Notes: generated by a model from the sequence alone, not told the origin. A stretch of 64,000 nt of DNA from Bacteroidales bacterium (GCA_017437125.1 JAFSBV010000020.1:1-64000); one strand, 5' to 3'; shown: positions 1-9,002, counted from the first letter of the stretch. A program made the numbers and translations.

Positions 1-3000
1 CATACGTTCCCGGAGAAGTCCCTCCTGTCACCGAGAGGATATTTCCCCTATAGTCATATGAGTAGCTGATGATCTCCTCTGAAAGGACTTCCTTGGAGAG
101 TCTTCCGACATGGTCGTATGCATACCCCTCGGTCCTCGTCGAGGCAGCGCCTCCACCGGATGTCCACGCCTCGTCCTTCATCGTGACTATTCCCGTGTGG
201 AGAGGAACCGTTCCCGACAGGACGTCCGTACCATCGTAGCCAAGGCTCTGGAAGAAGAGCACGGCTTCATTGACCGACACTTCTAATGACTCTATCCATC
301 CCTGGAGGGTATAATCCTGCTCTGTGACGACCTGAATGCCACCCTGCACTTCAGCGGTCGTTCCCGATAGCCTGCCGAGGGCGTCGTACGAGTGTGTGAG
401 CGTAGCAGAGGACGATGTCCCTGACGAAGGATCGAGCGTCGCCGTCTCCGTGGTCATACGTCCACGGACATCATATGCGTAGCTGAGCGTCATTCTGTCC
501 GTGTCGGATCCCCTTGTGTATGCGAACGTACGTGATGTCACTTCTCCGGAGAAGCCATACTCGGTGCTCTCCGAGAGCACGCCTGCGTCACCGTATCTGA
601 CGACCGTCTGCACCGGTCTCTTCCTCTCGTCGTACGACCAGCTGATGTCCGCATATCCGGACACGTTGCCGTCAGAGCCGATCTGTGCTATGCGTGATGC
701 GGTCTTCATCCCCTTTGGAGACGCTCCGGTCACTCCTGCAGGGTACACATCGTAGGTGTGCTGCTCAAGAAGTGTACGCGTTCCTCCCGGACGGGTGACA
801 TATACCTTGACCACCCTGTTGAACGAGTCGTATTCCATCTCTCGGAGGACTCCGTTGCGTGATATCGTCTCGATTCTGTCCTCCGTGTCATATGTATAGT
901 GTTCTCTAACGGATCCCGGCACTCCTTTCGAGGCGAGTCTTCCGAGGGCGTCGTATGAGTATCTCCACATGTCCAGAGTGTCGGACGTCTGAATGCCGCT
1001 TCCGGCCACGGCACGCAGACGGTCGTACCTGTCGTATATGTAGTATGTAGGGGAGTCCGTGCCATATGACGTGCCGAGCGTTTTTCCCGTGTGATCGCTG
1101 AATGTAGAAATGATCCTTCCGTCTGCATCTGTGGTTCTTGCGACGATGATACAGCCTGCAGGATATGTTCCGGAAGATACGATTGCGTTTTCGTTCCATA
1201 CCATCACAGGAAATCCCGTCACCACGTCTGTTTCGTATGATGTCTCATGGTTTTCCGCATATCCAGGGAGGGCATCGGAGATGACCCTGTCACGTGCAGA
1301 AGTCTCGTATCGTTTGTGGTGGTAGGCAAGGCTGCTGCCGTGATATGCTGCAGAGGCATTCTCCGCTCCTGTCTGGAATGTACCTTCTGTGTTCTGTGCA
1401 GGATACGGCAGCCATGTCTTCACATCGTCGTGCATCATGAAGTCCTGGCCGTATGCCGTCACGAGGTCACTACCGTCACCTGATGCGGATACTGATATGC
1501 CCTGTGTCCTTCTTCCGAATGCGTCCCACCAGATGACATCCTCTGCGTACTGCTGTCCGTTGTCTGAGCGGAACACCCTCGACTTCATGTACCTTCTTCG
1601 GTTTCCGTCGCTCATGAGGCTATACTCATGCTCCTCGACCTTCTTTCCCTCGTGGTCCCTGACACATGAGAGTTTTCCGGCAGTAGTGTATTCGTATGTC
1701 ACGGTCATGCCAGCCGGATCCGTCCGGGATGACATGCCTATTCCCGGGATGTACTCATATGTGGTGACATGGGCACCGGAAAGGGAAGTGCGCAGGCCGG
1801 ACAATGCGGTCTTCTGTGCCGAAGAAGGGGATTCGGCCTCTGTCAGGGCATCGATGACGGCCTGTCCTCCCATCGCCGATGTCACTGAAGTCATGGTGGC
1901 GTTATTTATGATGGCGACGGGATACTGTCCCCCGTAGCCCCATATCACGACTGTCTGCGGCTCTCCCTTTTCCTGGAACGAGGAGATGTTTCCCATGCAG
2001 TCCCTCGAAAGGACTGTCTCGCGCCATGATTCAGTGCCCAGGTTGGTTTCCTTGTGGACGGAAGGAAGGAGCCTGAGCGTTCCGTCGATGCTGAACCATC
2101 CGTACTGCGTCTCCGTCTTCCTGATGTCCTCGGAGTCGGATGGACTCCCGTATGCATATCTCAGCGTCTGAACGAGAGGCATGTCCAGCGCCCTCTGGTT
2201 TCTGAGGTCGGATACCCATCCTGTCGCTCCCGCCCATGTGTCTGCGTAAGTAAACATGGTCATTCGTGTCACTCCCGCCTCCTGTGTGCTTACAGACTGG
2301 ACTCTGACAGGGCTGCCCATACCTGGACGTGCAACATAGACTGTATTGATTTCGGTGACATCGTTTCCTGAAGAGTGGTATCCGGTGTGGACTTCCTTCA
2401 CGGGATGTCTTCCTGACCAGCTGAGGGCATAGACGGGGAAGTGATAGATATTGTCGTAGTCGAAGATTACGGCTGTCAGGTTGCGCTCTGCGACCTGCGA
2501 TGCGCGGTAGTCCACAAGGACGGATCCGCGGAAGGCGGTGTCATACGTATAGTCGATTGATGAAACGAGGGTATATGTTCCGTCCTCGCAGGCGTAATCT
2601 TCACGACGTGTGAGCAGAGGAGATGCCATTACCTTGTTCTCCAGGTATCCGTCCCGTATTCCTGTCCAAGGGCTGCAGAACGGAGGAGTAAGGAGCATGG
2701 AGTCATAGTACTGCCTCCATTCGGACGGGAATCGTGACGTCGTGACGTAGTTCCCCGGAACCATGTCTGAGGTATCGTACCTGTAAACGGTACGTACGGA
2801 TGCGGGCGTGGTTTCCAGAAATCGTTCATATACATCCTCCGTGACCTTTCCGTAATAGACCCTCGTGTCACGTATCGATGTCCCGATGTCCACTGGAGTG
2901 TCATGGAAGCTGTAGCTCCAGTCGCATAATTCCGCGGTATCGGAAGGACGTGTAGATAAGTTCACAATGGTGTACATGTCCGGAACCGGCACATATGGTC

Positions 3001-4573
3001 CCGAGGCTGCAGGGGATTCGTACGTAAAGCGGCGCACATATGCGATACGCATGCCATCCGAAACGGAGATTGTCTTCACCCTCACTCCTAAGTGATAGGT
3101 GTCCGATCCGGAGGTGATGGTGTTTCCTTCGTATGCAAACGTGGCGACGGCTCCGTCATGGTCCGCTGTCTTCAATGACATGTAGTCGGCATATTCTGGA
3201 TCCGGATATCCGTTGGTGATCATGAGTCCTACGGTCTGGCTGTACTCGTACGGACATATGTCGTGAGTTCCCGAGTCGGTGAACTCGTTTTCTCCGTTAT
3301 AGAATCCGTACCAGTCCTGCGAGCCGTGGGACACAGCCCTGCCGACCCCTCTGTAAGTGAATGCCCACTTGTCGTCAAGGGTGTTCCCCCTGTAGAGCCT
3401 GAGCCCGTTCAGCACGATGCGTCCGTCATATGCATCCCTGGCCGTGAGGACTTCAAGACGTGCAAGTTCCGACGGATTACCGGCGGCATTGACGCTTATT
3501 CCCGTGAGTCGGAACGGAAAGTTCTGCTGCGCACCATACGATGTCCTCGAAGAACTTCCCGTGCCGGTGGCATAGGAGAATGTGGCCGTCTGTCCGCAAA
3601 GAGAGATGCTTGTAAGAACCTTTGTCCCGTGTGTCTTATAGACGTAGGTAGAAGATGTTCCCTGAGAAGGAATGTTTCCGCTGCTTCCTACCGTGATCGA
3701 GACGGAACGGCTTATGGAATAGACCGAACTGTTCCATCCTGTCGGAACGGAGTAGGTGAAATGTGCCGTCTCCATTCCGCTGCGGCTGCGCATCTGAGTG
3801 ATGTGCCAGGCTGTGGTGGCACTCCATCGGTCCGGCTCCCCGCTCGTCGGGGTGAACTCTGCCGTTCCTCGTCCCAGATGTGTCGCGGTCTCCTTCTCTG
3901 AAAGTACATAGACCGTTCCGTCCGGGCCGGTGATGGTGAATGTGTCCACAGATCCGTCCGAGGCCGTAGTGTAGGTTATTTCGACACCGTCGCCGGAGAG
4001 CTGGAATACGTTTCCGTCGTCGGTTATGACGAATGTGCCGGAGAGTCCGCATACGCTGTAGCTGTAACGGTCAAGGCTGCTGTCAATGCGGTGCCAGAGC
4101 AGGTCGCGGAGGTAGTTCGTGGCCGAGGTACTCTCCGTCATGGCCTCGAGATCGGTCAGGAGACTGCCGGAAGGCATCTGGTGGGTGAGGAGGGCGGAGC
4201 TGTATTCATCAGGCATGTCCACCACGGTACGGGTTACGCATCCGCCTGCCTGCAAGGTCCATCCGAGACCGGCGACTCCTGCGATCTCGTCGAGCCTGAT
4301 GCCGCCGCTGACATAATGAAGACCGATCGGAATGTTCAGTTCATGTCCCGAAAGGGTGTGGAAAGGTACGTCGTACTCCGCAAGGCCGCTGCTGTGGGAG
4401 AACGGTACACCGGCATACTTCACGACGGAAGCAGGCTCGGGAGACGGAGGCATCGTATTCTCGTCATACGTTGAGCCTCTTTTGTACAATGAAACTTCCT
4501 GAGCTGGAAGCTGGACTGCGCTCATGCCTAGCACAAGGGCTGTCATCAAGGTAAATAAAGTTTTCATAACCAT
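1..4573 (-). CDS. Secreted YD/RHS-repeat protein, 3' end outside window
   Basis: Reading the minus strand from the ATG at 4573 (or the ATG at 4567) gives one open frame of about 1520 codons that is still open at base 1, so the protein is C-terminally cut by the window. The start MKTLFTLMTALVLGMSAVQ... is a signal peptide ending near LPAQ. The first two thirds look like the beta-rich shell region of bacterial RHS/YD proteins, and the last third has repeated YD-type units such as SYDALGRLASKG, AYDVRGRMTTETA, TLTHSYDALGRLSGT and SYDYRGNILSVTG. Such proteins form large hollow beta shells and often carry a variable C-terminal toxin or adhesin, but that end is not visible here. Many shorter frames overlap it on both strands and are shadows. 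The family call is firm; the role (export, adhesion, toxin delivery) is not known. Confidence 0.88.
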   Translation of the reverse strand, partial: MVMKTLFTLMTALVLGMSAVQLPAQEVSLYKRGSTYDENTMPPSPEPASVVKYAGVPFSHSSGLAEYDVPFHTLSGHELNIPIGLHYVSGGIRLDEIAGVAGLGWTLQAGGCVTRTVVDMPDEYSSALLTHQMPSGSLLTDLEAMTESTSATNYLRDLLWHRIDSSLDRYSYSVCGLSGTFVITDDGNVFQLSGDGVEITYTTASDGSVDTFTITGPDGTVYVLSEKETATHLGRGTAEFTPTSGEPDRWSATTAWHITQMRSRSGMETAHFTYSVPTGWNSSVYSISRSVSITVGSSGNIPSQGTSSTYVYKTHGTKVLTSISLCGQTATFSYATGTGSSSRTSYGAQQNFPFRLTGISVNAAGNPSELARLEVLTARDAYDGRIVLNGLRLYRGNTLDDKWAFTYRGVGRAVSHGSQDWYGFYNGENEFTDSGTHDICPYEYSQTVGLMITNGYPDPEYADYMSLKTADHDGAVATFAYEGNTITSGSDTYHLGVRVKTISVSDGMRIAYVRRFTYESPAASGPYVPVPDMYTIVNLSTRPSDTAELCDWSYSFHDTPVDIGTSIRDTRVYYGKVTEDVYERFLETTPASVRTVYRYDTSDMVPGNYVTTSRFPSEWRQYYDSMLLTPPFCSPWTGIRDGYLENKVMASPLLTRREDYACEDGTYTLVSSIDYTYDTAFRGSVLVDYRASQVAERNLTAVIFDYDNIYHFPVYALSWSGRHPVKEVHTGYHSSGNDVTEINTVYVARPGMGSPVRVQSVSTQEAGVTRMTMFTYADTWAGATGWVSDLRNQRALDMPLVQTLRYAYGSPSDSEDIRKTETQYGWFSIDGTLRLLPSVHKETNLGTESWRETVLSRDCMGNISSFQEKGEPQTVVIWGYGGQYPVAIINNATMTSVTSAMGGQAVIDALTEAESPSSAQKTALSGLRTSLSGAHVTTYEYIPGIGMSSRTDPAGMTVTYEYTTAGKLSCVRDHEGKKVEEHEYSLMSDGNRRRYMKSRVFRSDNGQQYAEDVIWWDAFGRRTQGISVSASGDGSDLVTAYGQDFMMHDDVKTWLPYPAQNTEGTFQTGAENASAAYHGSSLAYHHKRYETSARDRVISDALPGYAENHETSYETDVVTGFPVMVWNENAIVSSGTYPAGCIIVARTTDADGRIISTFSDHTGKTLGTSYGTDSPTYYIYDRYDRLRAVAGSGIQTSDTLDMWRYSYDALGRLASKGVPGSVREHYTYDTEDRIETISRNGVLREMEYDSFNRVVKVYVTRPGGTRTLLEQHTYDVYPAGVTGASPKGMKTASRIAQIGSDGNVSGYADISWSYDERKRPVQTVVRYGDAGVLSESTEYGFSGEVTSRTFAYTRGSDTDRMTLSYAYDVRGRMTTETATLDPSSGTSSSATLTHSYDALGRLSGTTAEVQGGIQVVTEQDYTLQGWIESLEVSVNEAVLFFQSLGYDGTDVLSGTVPLHTGIVTMKDEAWTSGGGAASTRTEGYAYDHVGRLSKEVLSEEIISYSYDYRGNILSVTGGTSPGTY

Positions 4574-4595
4574 TGGATTAATTGGTTTTTCGGCT

Positions 4596-4603
4596 CAAAT
4601 ATA
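4596..4603 (-). promoter_or_regulatory. -7 box for the YD-repeat gene
   Basis: The minus strand reads TATATTTG, a match to the Bacteroidota -7 consensus TAnnTTTG, 22 to 30 bases before the start codon. No convincing -33 TTTG is visible. Confidence 0.5.
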
Positions 4604-5072
4604 TTTCATGAATTCCGATTAAATCTGAGTTTATGAAACGTTAATGATATGACATTATATTGACAACTATTTTTAGTACGTTAACACCTGATATTCAATA
4701 GAATATCTTAACAACGACAACAACTTTTCAATCTCTTGACAAGTCAATATAAACGATGTTGATATGAAAGCAATTGATTTATAGAGACTAACACAAAACA
4801 ACACAACAGTCTTTTAGTTTCACTTTTATAATCATCTTAAAAAATATATAAAAAACTCTAATAAATATTAGGAAATACGGTTATAATTCTTAAATTTGTA
4901 AACGGGTAACCGTCATTATTTGATATCACCCGATTAGGGTAATGTATAACTTTTAAATCAAATCCTATCCTGCCTTTTGGTATACGAGGATGGGTCAATG
5001 GATTCATAGCTTTTGCTGTTTTCAACCATTGCACAAGATACCTTAACAAATGAAAGTTGGAAATTTTAAATC
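4604..5072. other. AT-rich intergenic region with no supported gene
   Basis: About 470 bases of clearly AT-rich DNA separate the YD-repeat gene from the next plus-strand gene. A 63-codon minus-strand frame at 4858-5049 has no signal peptide, no recognisable domain and no promoter, so it is not called. A TAAATTTG at 4891-4898 on the plus strand matches a -7 box and could serve the downstream gene, but it lacks a clear -33 partner. Confidence 0.5.
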
Positions 5073-5108
5073 AGGAGGCGTATCATGCATACGTATCATC
5101 AGCTATGA
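5073..5108 (+). promoter_or_regulatory. Strong ribosome-binding site and 7-codon leader ORF overlapping the next start
   Basis: AGGAGG at 5073-5078 is followed by an ATG at 5085 that opens a seven-residue frame (MHTYHQL) ending with TGA at 5106-5108. The stop overlaps the ATG at 5105 of the next gene as ATGA, the arrangement used for translational coupling. Shine-Dalgarno sites are uncommon in Bacteroidota, so this one stands out. Expression of the leader peptide is inferred, not shown. Confidence 0.35.
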
Positions 5109-5536
5109 GCACATCAGAGACAAAAACATCCATGCCGGAAGTATTGCAGGCATTGTTATTCCCTGTGATTATCGACTATATGTCGGAGGTCACAGATGAG
5201 ATTTCTAATATAGCCGCCAAAGCTACAGTTAAAAACATACCTTATAAATCCGAGGTAAATGCAGCATTAAGGAGTCACAGAAAAGTGCTGCGTGACAAAA
5301 TCTATGATGTATTCCTATCAAGAAAAGTCCTTAACAAATACCCTCTGATGAGACATGTCAAATCTCTTGAAGGTTCTTGTTTCCAGAAATGTATCATAAT
5401 TATGGCAGGACTTGACATCGAGGTAAGTGAAATGTGCGATATTCTTCAAGCTGACGAAGATAGCATAACATCCCAGCGATCAAAAAGAAGAAAAGATATA
5501 GAACGTATCTTTGGAAGAAAGCCTTGGATGAAATAA
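5105..5536 (+). CDS. Small protein with HTH-like C-terminus, possibly a remnant regulator
   Basis: The frame is open from 5054; the ATG at 5105 (143 residues) is preferred over a TTG at 5057 because of the ATGA overlap with a short leader ORF. The middle is helical and charged. The C-terminal part, with a hydrophobic stretch followed by EVSEMCDILQADEDSITSQ, a basic RSKRRKD and IFGRKPW, resembles the C-terminal helix-turn-helix of the TPR-type sensors common in Bacteroidales, which end in a similar basic, IFG-containing tail. The usual sensor and membrane regions are absent, so it is either a stand-alone DNA-binding protein or the leftover end of a larger regulator. It lies in AT-rich DNA unlike the genes around it, which fits recent arrival or decay. 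Function is not assigned. Confidence 0.55.
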   Translation: MSTSETKTSMPEVLQALLFPVIIDYMSEVTDEISNIAAKATVKNIPYKSEVNAALRSHRKVLRDKIYDVFLSRKVLNKYPLMRHVKSLEGSCFQKCIIIMAGLDIEVSEMCDILQADEDSITSQRSKRRKDIERIFGRKPWMK

Positions 5537-5574
5537 GCAACTTCAAAATATTTTCAGATATCAAAAGTCTTTGC

Positions 5575-5582
5575 TATCTTTG
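5575..5582 (+). promoter_or_regulatory. -7 box upstream of the phosphopantetheinyl transferase
   Basis: TATCTTTG matches TAnnTTTG. A TTTC about 20 bases upstream (5552-5555) is a weak -33 partner. Transcription from here would start near 5588 and give a leader of about 230 bases before the ATG at 5818. Confidence 0.55.
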
Positions 5583-5584
5583 CA

Positions 5585-5760
5585 GTCTAATTATTAGATA
5601 TTTAGACAGTGGAACCTCCCAGTCCTATAGTAAAAGATCAGAATATCATGGCGGATCAGACTTCTGACGATCCGTTGTCCAACAATATTTACATGATTAT
5701 GGGCGGCACTTCTGACGAGAGTCAGGAGGTGTTTTCCGTGTGTGCATGGTCTGCACGCAC
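5585..5760 (+). ncRNA. Structured 5' leader of the phosphopantetheinyl transferase gene
   Basis: Four inverted repeats lie between the promoter and the gene: GTCTAA/TTAGAC (5585-5590 with 5602-5607), CGGATC/GATCCG (5652-5657 with 5669-5674), TTCTGAC and GTCAGGA closed by a GAGA tetraloop (5707-5731), and GTGTGTGC/GCACGCAC (5738-5745 with 5753-5760). Two stems contain T.G positions that pair as RNA only on the plus strand, the transcribed one. The 11-mer ACTTCTGACGA occurs twice (5659-5669 and 5708-5718), so the GTCAGGAG at 5721-5728 could pair with either copy, a switch-like arrangement. No known riboswitch class was recognised. Confidence 0.4.
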
Positions 5761-5803
5761 AGGATTGTCGTATATAGGCACACCAAGTTCCACACTTTCA
5801 TAG
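5648..5803 (+). CDS. Possible 51-residue small ORF inside the leader
   Basis: An ATG at 5648 opens a 51-codon frame ending in TAG at 5801-5803, 14 bases before the phosphopantetheinyl transferase. The peptide starts MADQTSDDPLSNN and has no signal peptide or known motif. It fully overlaps the hairpins of the leader, which explain the sequence equally well. It could be a leader peptide or chance. Confidence 0.2.
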   Translation: MADQTSDDPLSNNIYMIMGGTSDESQEVFSVCAWSARTGLSYIGTPSSTLS

Positions 5804-5817
5804 AACAGTATTGATAT

Positions 5818-6453
5818 ATGGCACTATATTTAAGAAAGAAACTTGACAACAAGGCGGAGATCGCCGTATGGCAGGTCACGGAGACCGAGGAAGAGCTGCT
5901 GAACCTTATTTCCGTGCCGACTGATGAACTTGAAGAGATTTCGCTTTTCAGAAGCGAGAGTCAGAGAAGGCAGAAGCTGGCGGTGAGGGCACTTCTGAAC
6001 GAGGTGTTCGAGGAGAAGATGTACCTGAATCACCATGACAACGGCCAGCCTTACCTTGAGAACTGCGTTACAAACATCAGCATCACCCATACCGAGAAGT
6101 ATGTTGCAATCATCATCCATGATGAGGATGATCTCGGTATTGACATCGAATCTCTCGACAGGGATTTCTCGGCTGTGGAGAAGAAGGCGCTTTCGGAGGA
6201 TGAGATCGATGATCTCGAAAAAGAGAAGAGGAACGAACAGCTTGCAATATACTGGTGCGCCAAGGAGGCAATCTTCAAGAGAATGTCCCAGAACCGCGTC
6301 GTATTTGCCGAGCAGATCGAGGTGGAGAAGTTCAATGTCCGCAAGGAAGGTGAGCTTGAGGCTACATTCATCCACAAGGACGAACATGAGGAGGATTTCG
6401 AGCTCGAATACATGATATTCGACCGTCACGTCCTTGTATGGCTGGTGGGATAA
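5818..6453 (+). CDS. 4'-phosphopantetheinyl transferase family protein
   Basis: This 211-residue protein is of the Sfp/AcpT type that moves the phosphopantetheine arm of coenzyme A onto a serine of acyl or peptidyl carrier proteins in the cytoplasm. The two family signatures are present: GIDIES near residues 107-112, giving the acidic residues that bind magnesium, and WCAKEAIFK near 145-153, with the conserved W-x-x-K-E-A. A SITHT motif near residue 82 precedes them, as in the family. The length is normal. It is probably transcribed alone from the promoter at 5575-5582 and closed by the strong terminator at 6495-6536. No fatty-acid or polyketide genes are nearby, so the carrier substrate cannot be named. 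Confidence 0.88.
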   Translation: MALYLRKKLDNKAEIAVWQVTETEEELLNLISVPTDELEEISLFRSESQRRQKLAVRALLNEVFEEKMYLNHHDNGQPYLENCVTNISITHTEKYVAIIIHDEDDLGIDIESLDRDFSAVEKKALSEDEIDDLEKEKRNEQLAIYWCAKEAIFKRMSQNRVVFAEQIEVEKFNVRKEGELEATFIHKDEHEEDFELEYMIFDRHVLVWLVG

Positions 6454-6494
6454 ATTTTATCAATTTAGAAAATATAAAATTTATTAATACCTTA

Positions 6495-6536
6495 TTCCCT
6501 TGTTAATCAAAGCATTAACAAGGGAATTTTATTTTT
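6495..6536 (+). terminator. Rho-independent terminator after the phosphopantetheinyl transferase
   Basis: A perfect 13-bp stem (TTCCCTTGTTAAT with ATTAACAAGGGAA) and a 6-base loop are followed by TTTTATTTTT. A second AT-only inverted repeat at 6450-6484 overlaps the stop codon just before it. Confidence 0.85.
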
Positions 6537-6549
6537 GTTGATAACTTTC

Positions 6550-6582
6550 TTTGGAAATGTCATTGCTTTTGGATTATATTTG
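6550..6582 (+). promoter_or_regulatory. nrdD promoter
   Basis: TTTG at 6550-6553 and TATATTTG at 6575-6582 are separated by 21 bases, an excellent Bacteroidota -33/-7 pair. Its position inside the longest open frame argues that translation begins downstream, at 6691. Confidence 0.75.
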
Positions 6583-6690
6583 TCGAAGCGTCCTTCAGAC
6601 AGACTTCACAGAAGGAAAAACCAGAGTATAATAACCATCATAAGGACCCCTTTCCCCAAGAGGCCCGATATATCTGACACTTACGGAATT

Positions 6691-8898
6691 ATGGTAAAGC
6701 ATGTAGTTAAGCGCGACGGAAGAGTCGTGATATTCGACAACAGAAAGATTGTTGACGCCATCCTCAAGGCAATGAATGTGACCGAAGAGGGAGAGGATAT
6801 CGTTCTTGCAGCGGAGATCGCATCAGCCATCTCCAAGATAAACGTTGACAACATGAGCGTGGAGGACATCCAGGATCAGGTCGAGAACGAGCTCATGAAC
6901 AGTCCGCGCAAGGAGGTGGCGAAGAAATACATCGCATACCGCAACCAGCGCAACCTTGCCCGCAAGGCAAAGTCCCGCGAGATATTCCAGGAGATCATCG
7001 ATGCCCAGGCAACGGAGATCACCCGTGAGAATGCGAATATGAACGCTGACACTCCTGCCGGAATGATGATGAAGTTCGCTTCCGAGTCAACAAAGTCATA
7101 TGTTGACGAGTGTCTGCTTTCGGAGGATGTGAAGGAGGCTGTCAAGAACAACTACATCCATATCCACGACAAGGACTATTATCCGACGAAGAGCCTTACC
7201 TGCATCCAGCATCCTCTGGACAAGATTCTTGAAGAGGGTTTCTTCGCCGGACATGGTGAGTCGCGTCCTGCAAAGAGGATCGAAACTGCCAGCATTCTCG
7301 GATGCATCTCCATGGAAACTGTGCAGAACGAGATGCATGGAGGTCAAGCCATCCCGGCATTTGATTTCTATATGGCTCCGTTCGTCAGAAAGACATTCCA
7401 GGAAGAGCTCGACAAGATCGGCGAGATCAACGGTGAGAACTATGCACGTCTGTATGATGTGAAGATCGATGATTATCTGAAGAGGGATCTGGTCGGCATC
7501 CAGGGCGATGACCGCGTCATCCAGCACGCAATAAACATGACCGTAAGCCGTGTTCATCAGTCTATGGAGGCATTCGTCCATAATATGAACTCGATTCATT
7601 CACGTGGCGGTAACCAGGTGGTATTCAGCTCGATAAACTATGGTACAGACACATCTGCGGAGGGACGTTGCGTCATCCGAGAGATCCTCAACACCACATA
7701 TGAAGGCGTCGGAAACGGTTCGACAGCGATTTTCCCTATCCAGATCTGGAAGAAGAAGAGAGGCGTAAGCTATCTTCCTGAGGACCGTAACTATGACCTT
7801 TATAAATTCGCGTGCAAGGTATCGGCACGCCGTTTCTTCCCTAATTTCGTGAACCTCGATGCTCCATATAACCATCATGAGCTATGGAAGGCAGATGATC
7901 CGAAGAGATACCAGTGGGAAGTAGCGACAATGGGATGCCGCACACGTGTGTTCGAGAACCGTTTCGGACCTAAGACATCAATCGGCCGCGGAAACCTCTC
8001 GTTCACTACCATCAATATCGTCAAACTCGCGATCGAGTGCATGGGAATCGAGAACCATGAGGACAGGATACATGAATTCTTCCAGAAGCTTGACCATATT
8101 CTTGAAATCGCGGCTAAGCAGCTCAACGAGAGATTCAATTTCCAGAAGACCGCTCTCAAGAAGCAGTTCCCTCTCCTGATGGGTGCGCTCTGGATGGACA
8201 GCGACAAGCTTGCTGACAATGACACCATCGAGGCAGTGATCAACCACGGAACCCTCGGTATCGGCTTCATCGGTCTTGCCGAGACACTTATCGCTCTCAT
8301 TGGTAAGCATCACGGAGAATCAGCTGAGGCTCAGGAACTTGGACTGCGCATCGTGACATTCATGCGCAGCAAGATCAATGAGTTCTGCGAGACATACAAG
8401 CATAATTACAGCGTGCTCGCAACTCCGGCTGAAGGCCTTGCTGGCCGTTTCACCCGCGGTGACAAGAAGAAGTTCGGAATCATTCCGGGAGTCACAGACA
8501 AGGATTACTACACCAACTCGAACCATGTGCCTGTATATTACAAATGTACTCCTAAGCACAAGGCCGAAATCGAGGGTCCTTACCATGCATTGACAGGCGG
8601 CGGACATATCTTCTATGTAGAGATTGACGGAGACGCTACCCATAATCCTGAGGCTATCATGAACATTGTCGATCTCATGGACAAGTATGATATCGGATAT
8701 TGCTCGGTGAACCACAACCGCAACCGCTGCATGGACTGCGGATTCGAGAACGCAAAGGAAGGACTTGAGGAATGTCCTCACTGCGGAGGTCACAACATCG
8801 ACAAGCTGCAGCGCATCACCGGATATCTTGTCGGCACAACCAGCCGCTGGAACAGCGGAAAGCTTGCAGAATTGAAGGATCGCGTGGTACACGAATAG
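6691..8898 (+). CDS. nrdD: Anaerobic (class III) ribonucleoside-triphosphate reductase
   Basis: This enzyme reduces ribonucleotides to deoxyribonucleotides with a glycyl radical, the oxygen-free route to DNA precursors. From the ATG at 6691 the protein has 735 residues, typical for the family; the open frame extends upstream but a promoter lies in that extension. An ATP-cone allosteric domain covers about residues 1-95 (starting VKHVVKRDGRVVIFDNRKI). The C-terminus has the zinc site CMDC...CPHC (from residue 680) and the glycyl-radical loop RITGYLVG with the radical glycine near 711. The activase nrdG lies 2.2 kb away on the opposite strand. No aerobic reductase is seen in the window. The call is secure. 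Confidence 0.96.
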   Translation: MVKHVVKRDGRVVIFDNRKIVDAILKAMNVTEEGEDIVLAAEIASAISKINVDNMSVEDIQDQVENELMNSPRKEVAKKYIAYRNQRNLARKAKSREIFQEIIDAQATEITRENANMNADTPAGMMMKFASESTKSYVDECLLSEDVKEAVKNNYIHIHDKDYYPTKSLTCIQHPLDKILEEGFFAGHGESRPAKRIETASILGCISMETVQNEMHGGQAIPAFDFYMAPFVRKTFQEELDKIGEINGENYARLYDVKIDDYLKRDLVGIQGDDRVIQHAINMTVSRVHQSMEAFVHNMNSIHSRGGNQVVFSSINYGTDTSAEGRCVIREILNTTYEGVGNGSTAIFPIQIWKKKRGVSYLPEDRNYDLYKFACKVSARRFFPNFVNLDAPYNHHELWKADDPKRYQWEVATMGCRTRVFENRFGPKTSIGRGNLSFTTINIVKLAIECMGIENHEDRIHEFFQKLDHILEIAAKQLNERFNFQKTALKKQFPLLMGALWMDSDKLADNDTIEAVINHGTLGIGFIGLAETLIALIGKHHGESAEAQELGLRIVTFMRSKINEFCETYKHNYSVLATPAEGLAGRFTRGDKKKFGIIPGVTDKDYYTNSNHVPVYYKCTPKHKAEIEGPYHALTGGGHIFYVEIDGDATHNPEAIMNIVDLMDKYDIGYCSVNHNRNRCMDCGFENAKEGLEECPHCGGHNIDKLQRITGYLVGTTSRWNSGKLAELKDRVVHE

Positions 8899-8910
8899 AA
8901 TTTCTGCTCA

Positions 8911-8991
8911 AGACAATATCCCTCGGATGTGGCTCGCTTCGCAGAAGCATAGGTATATGCTTCGCTCGCCTGCATCCGAGGGATATTGTCT
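8911..8991. repeat. Long palindrome with AGCGAAG core (element A)
   Basis: Two perfect 19-bp arms (8911-8929 and 8973-8991) enclose a centre which on the minus strand reads AGCGAAGCAT, 12 bases, CTGCGAAGCG. The same 32-base core layout recurs in the palindrome at 37566-37641, while the arms differ completely. It sits between the convergent ends of nrdD and the secreted protein at 9003-9938 and would also work as a two-way terminator. Confidence 0.8.
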
Positions 8992-9002
8992 ATTTCTTAT
9001 AG

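Noticed and set aside
3263-3901. 212-residue plus-strand frame inside the YD-repeat gene
   Set aside because: Lies antisense to a continuous, clearly coding minus-strand frame; Arg/Cys/Ser-rich composition typical of shadow frames.
4858-5049. 63-residue minus-strand frame in the AT-rich gap
   Set aside because: No promoter, signal peptide or recognisable motif; composition is that of intergenic DNA.
5830-6429. 199-residue minus-strand frame opposite the phosphopantetheinyl transferase
   Set aside because: Leu/Val-rich antisense shadow of a recognised gene; no promoter.
6535-6690. Longer N-terminus for NrdD starting at a TTG
   Set aside because: The -33/-7 promoter lies inside it and the first 52 residues do not fit the ATP-cone; the ATG at 6691 does.
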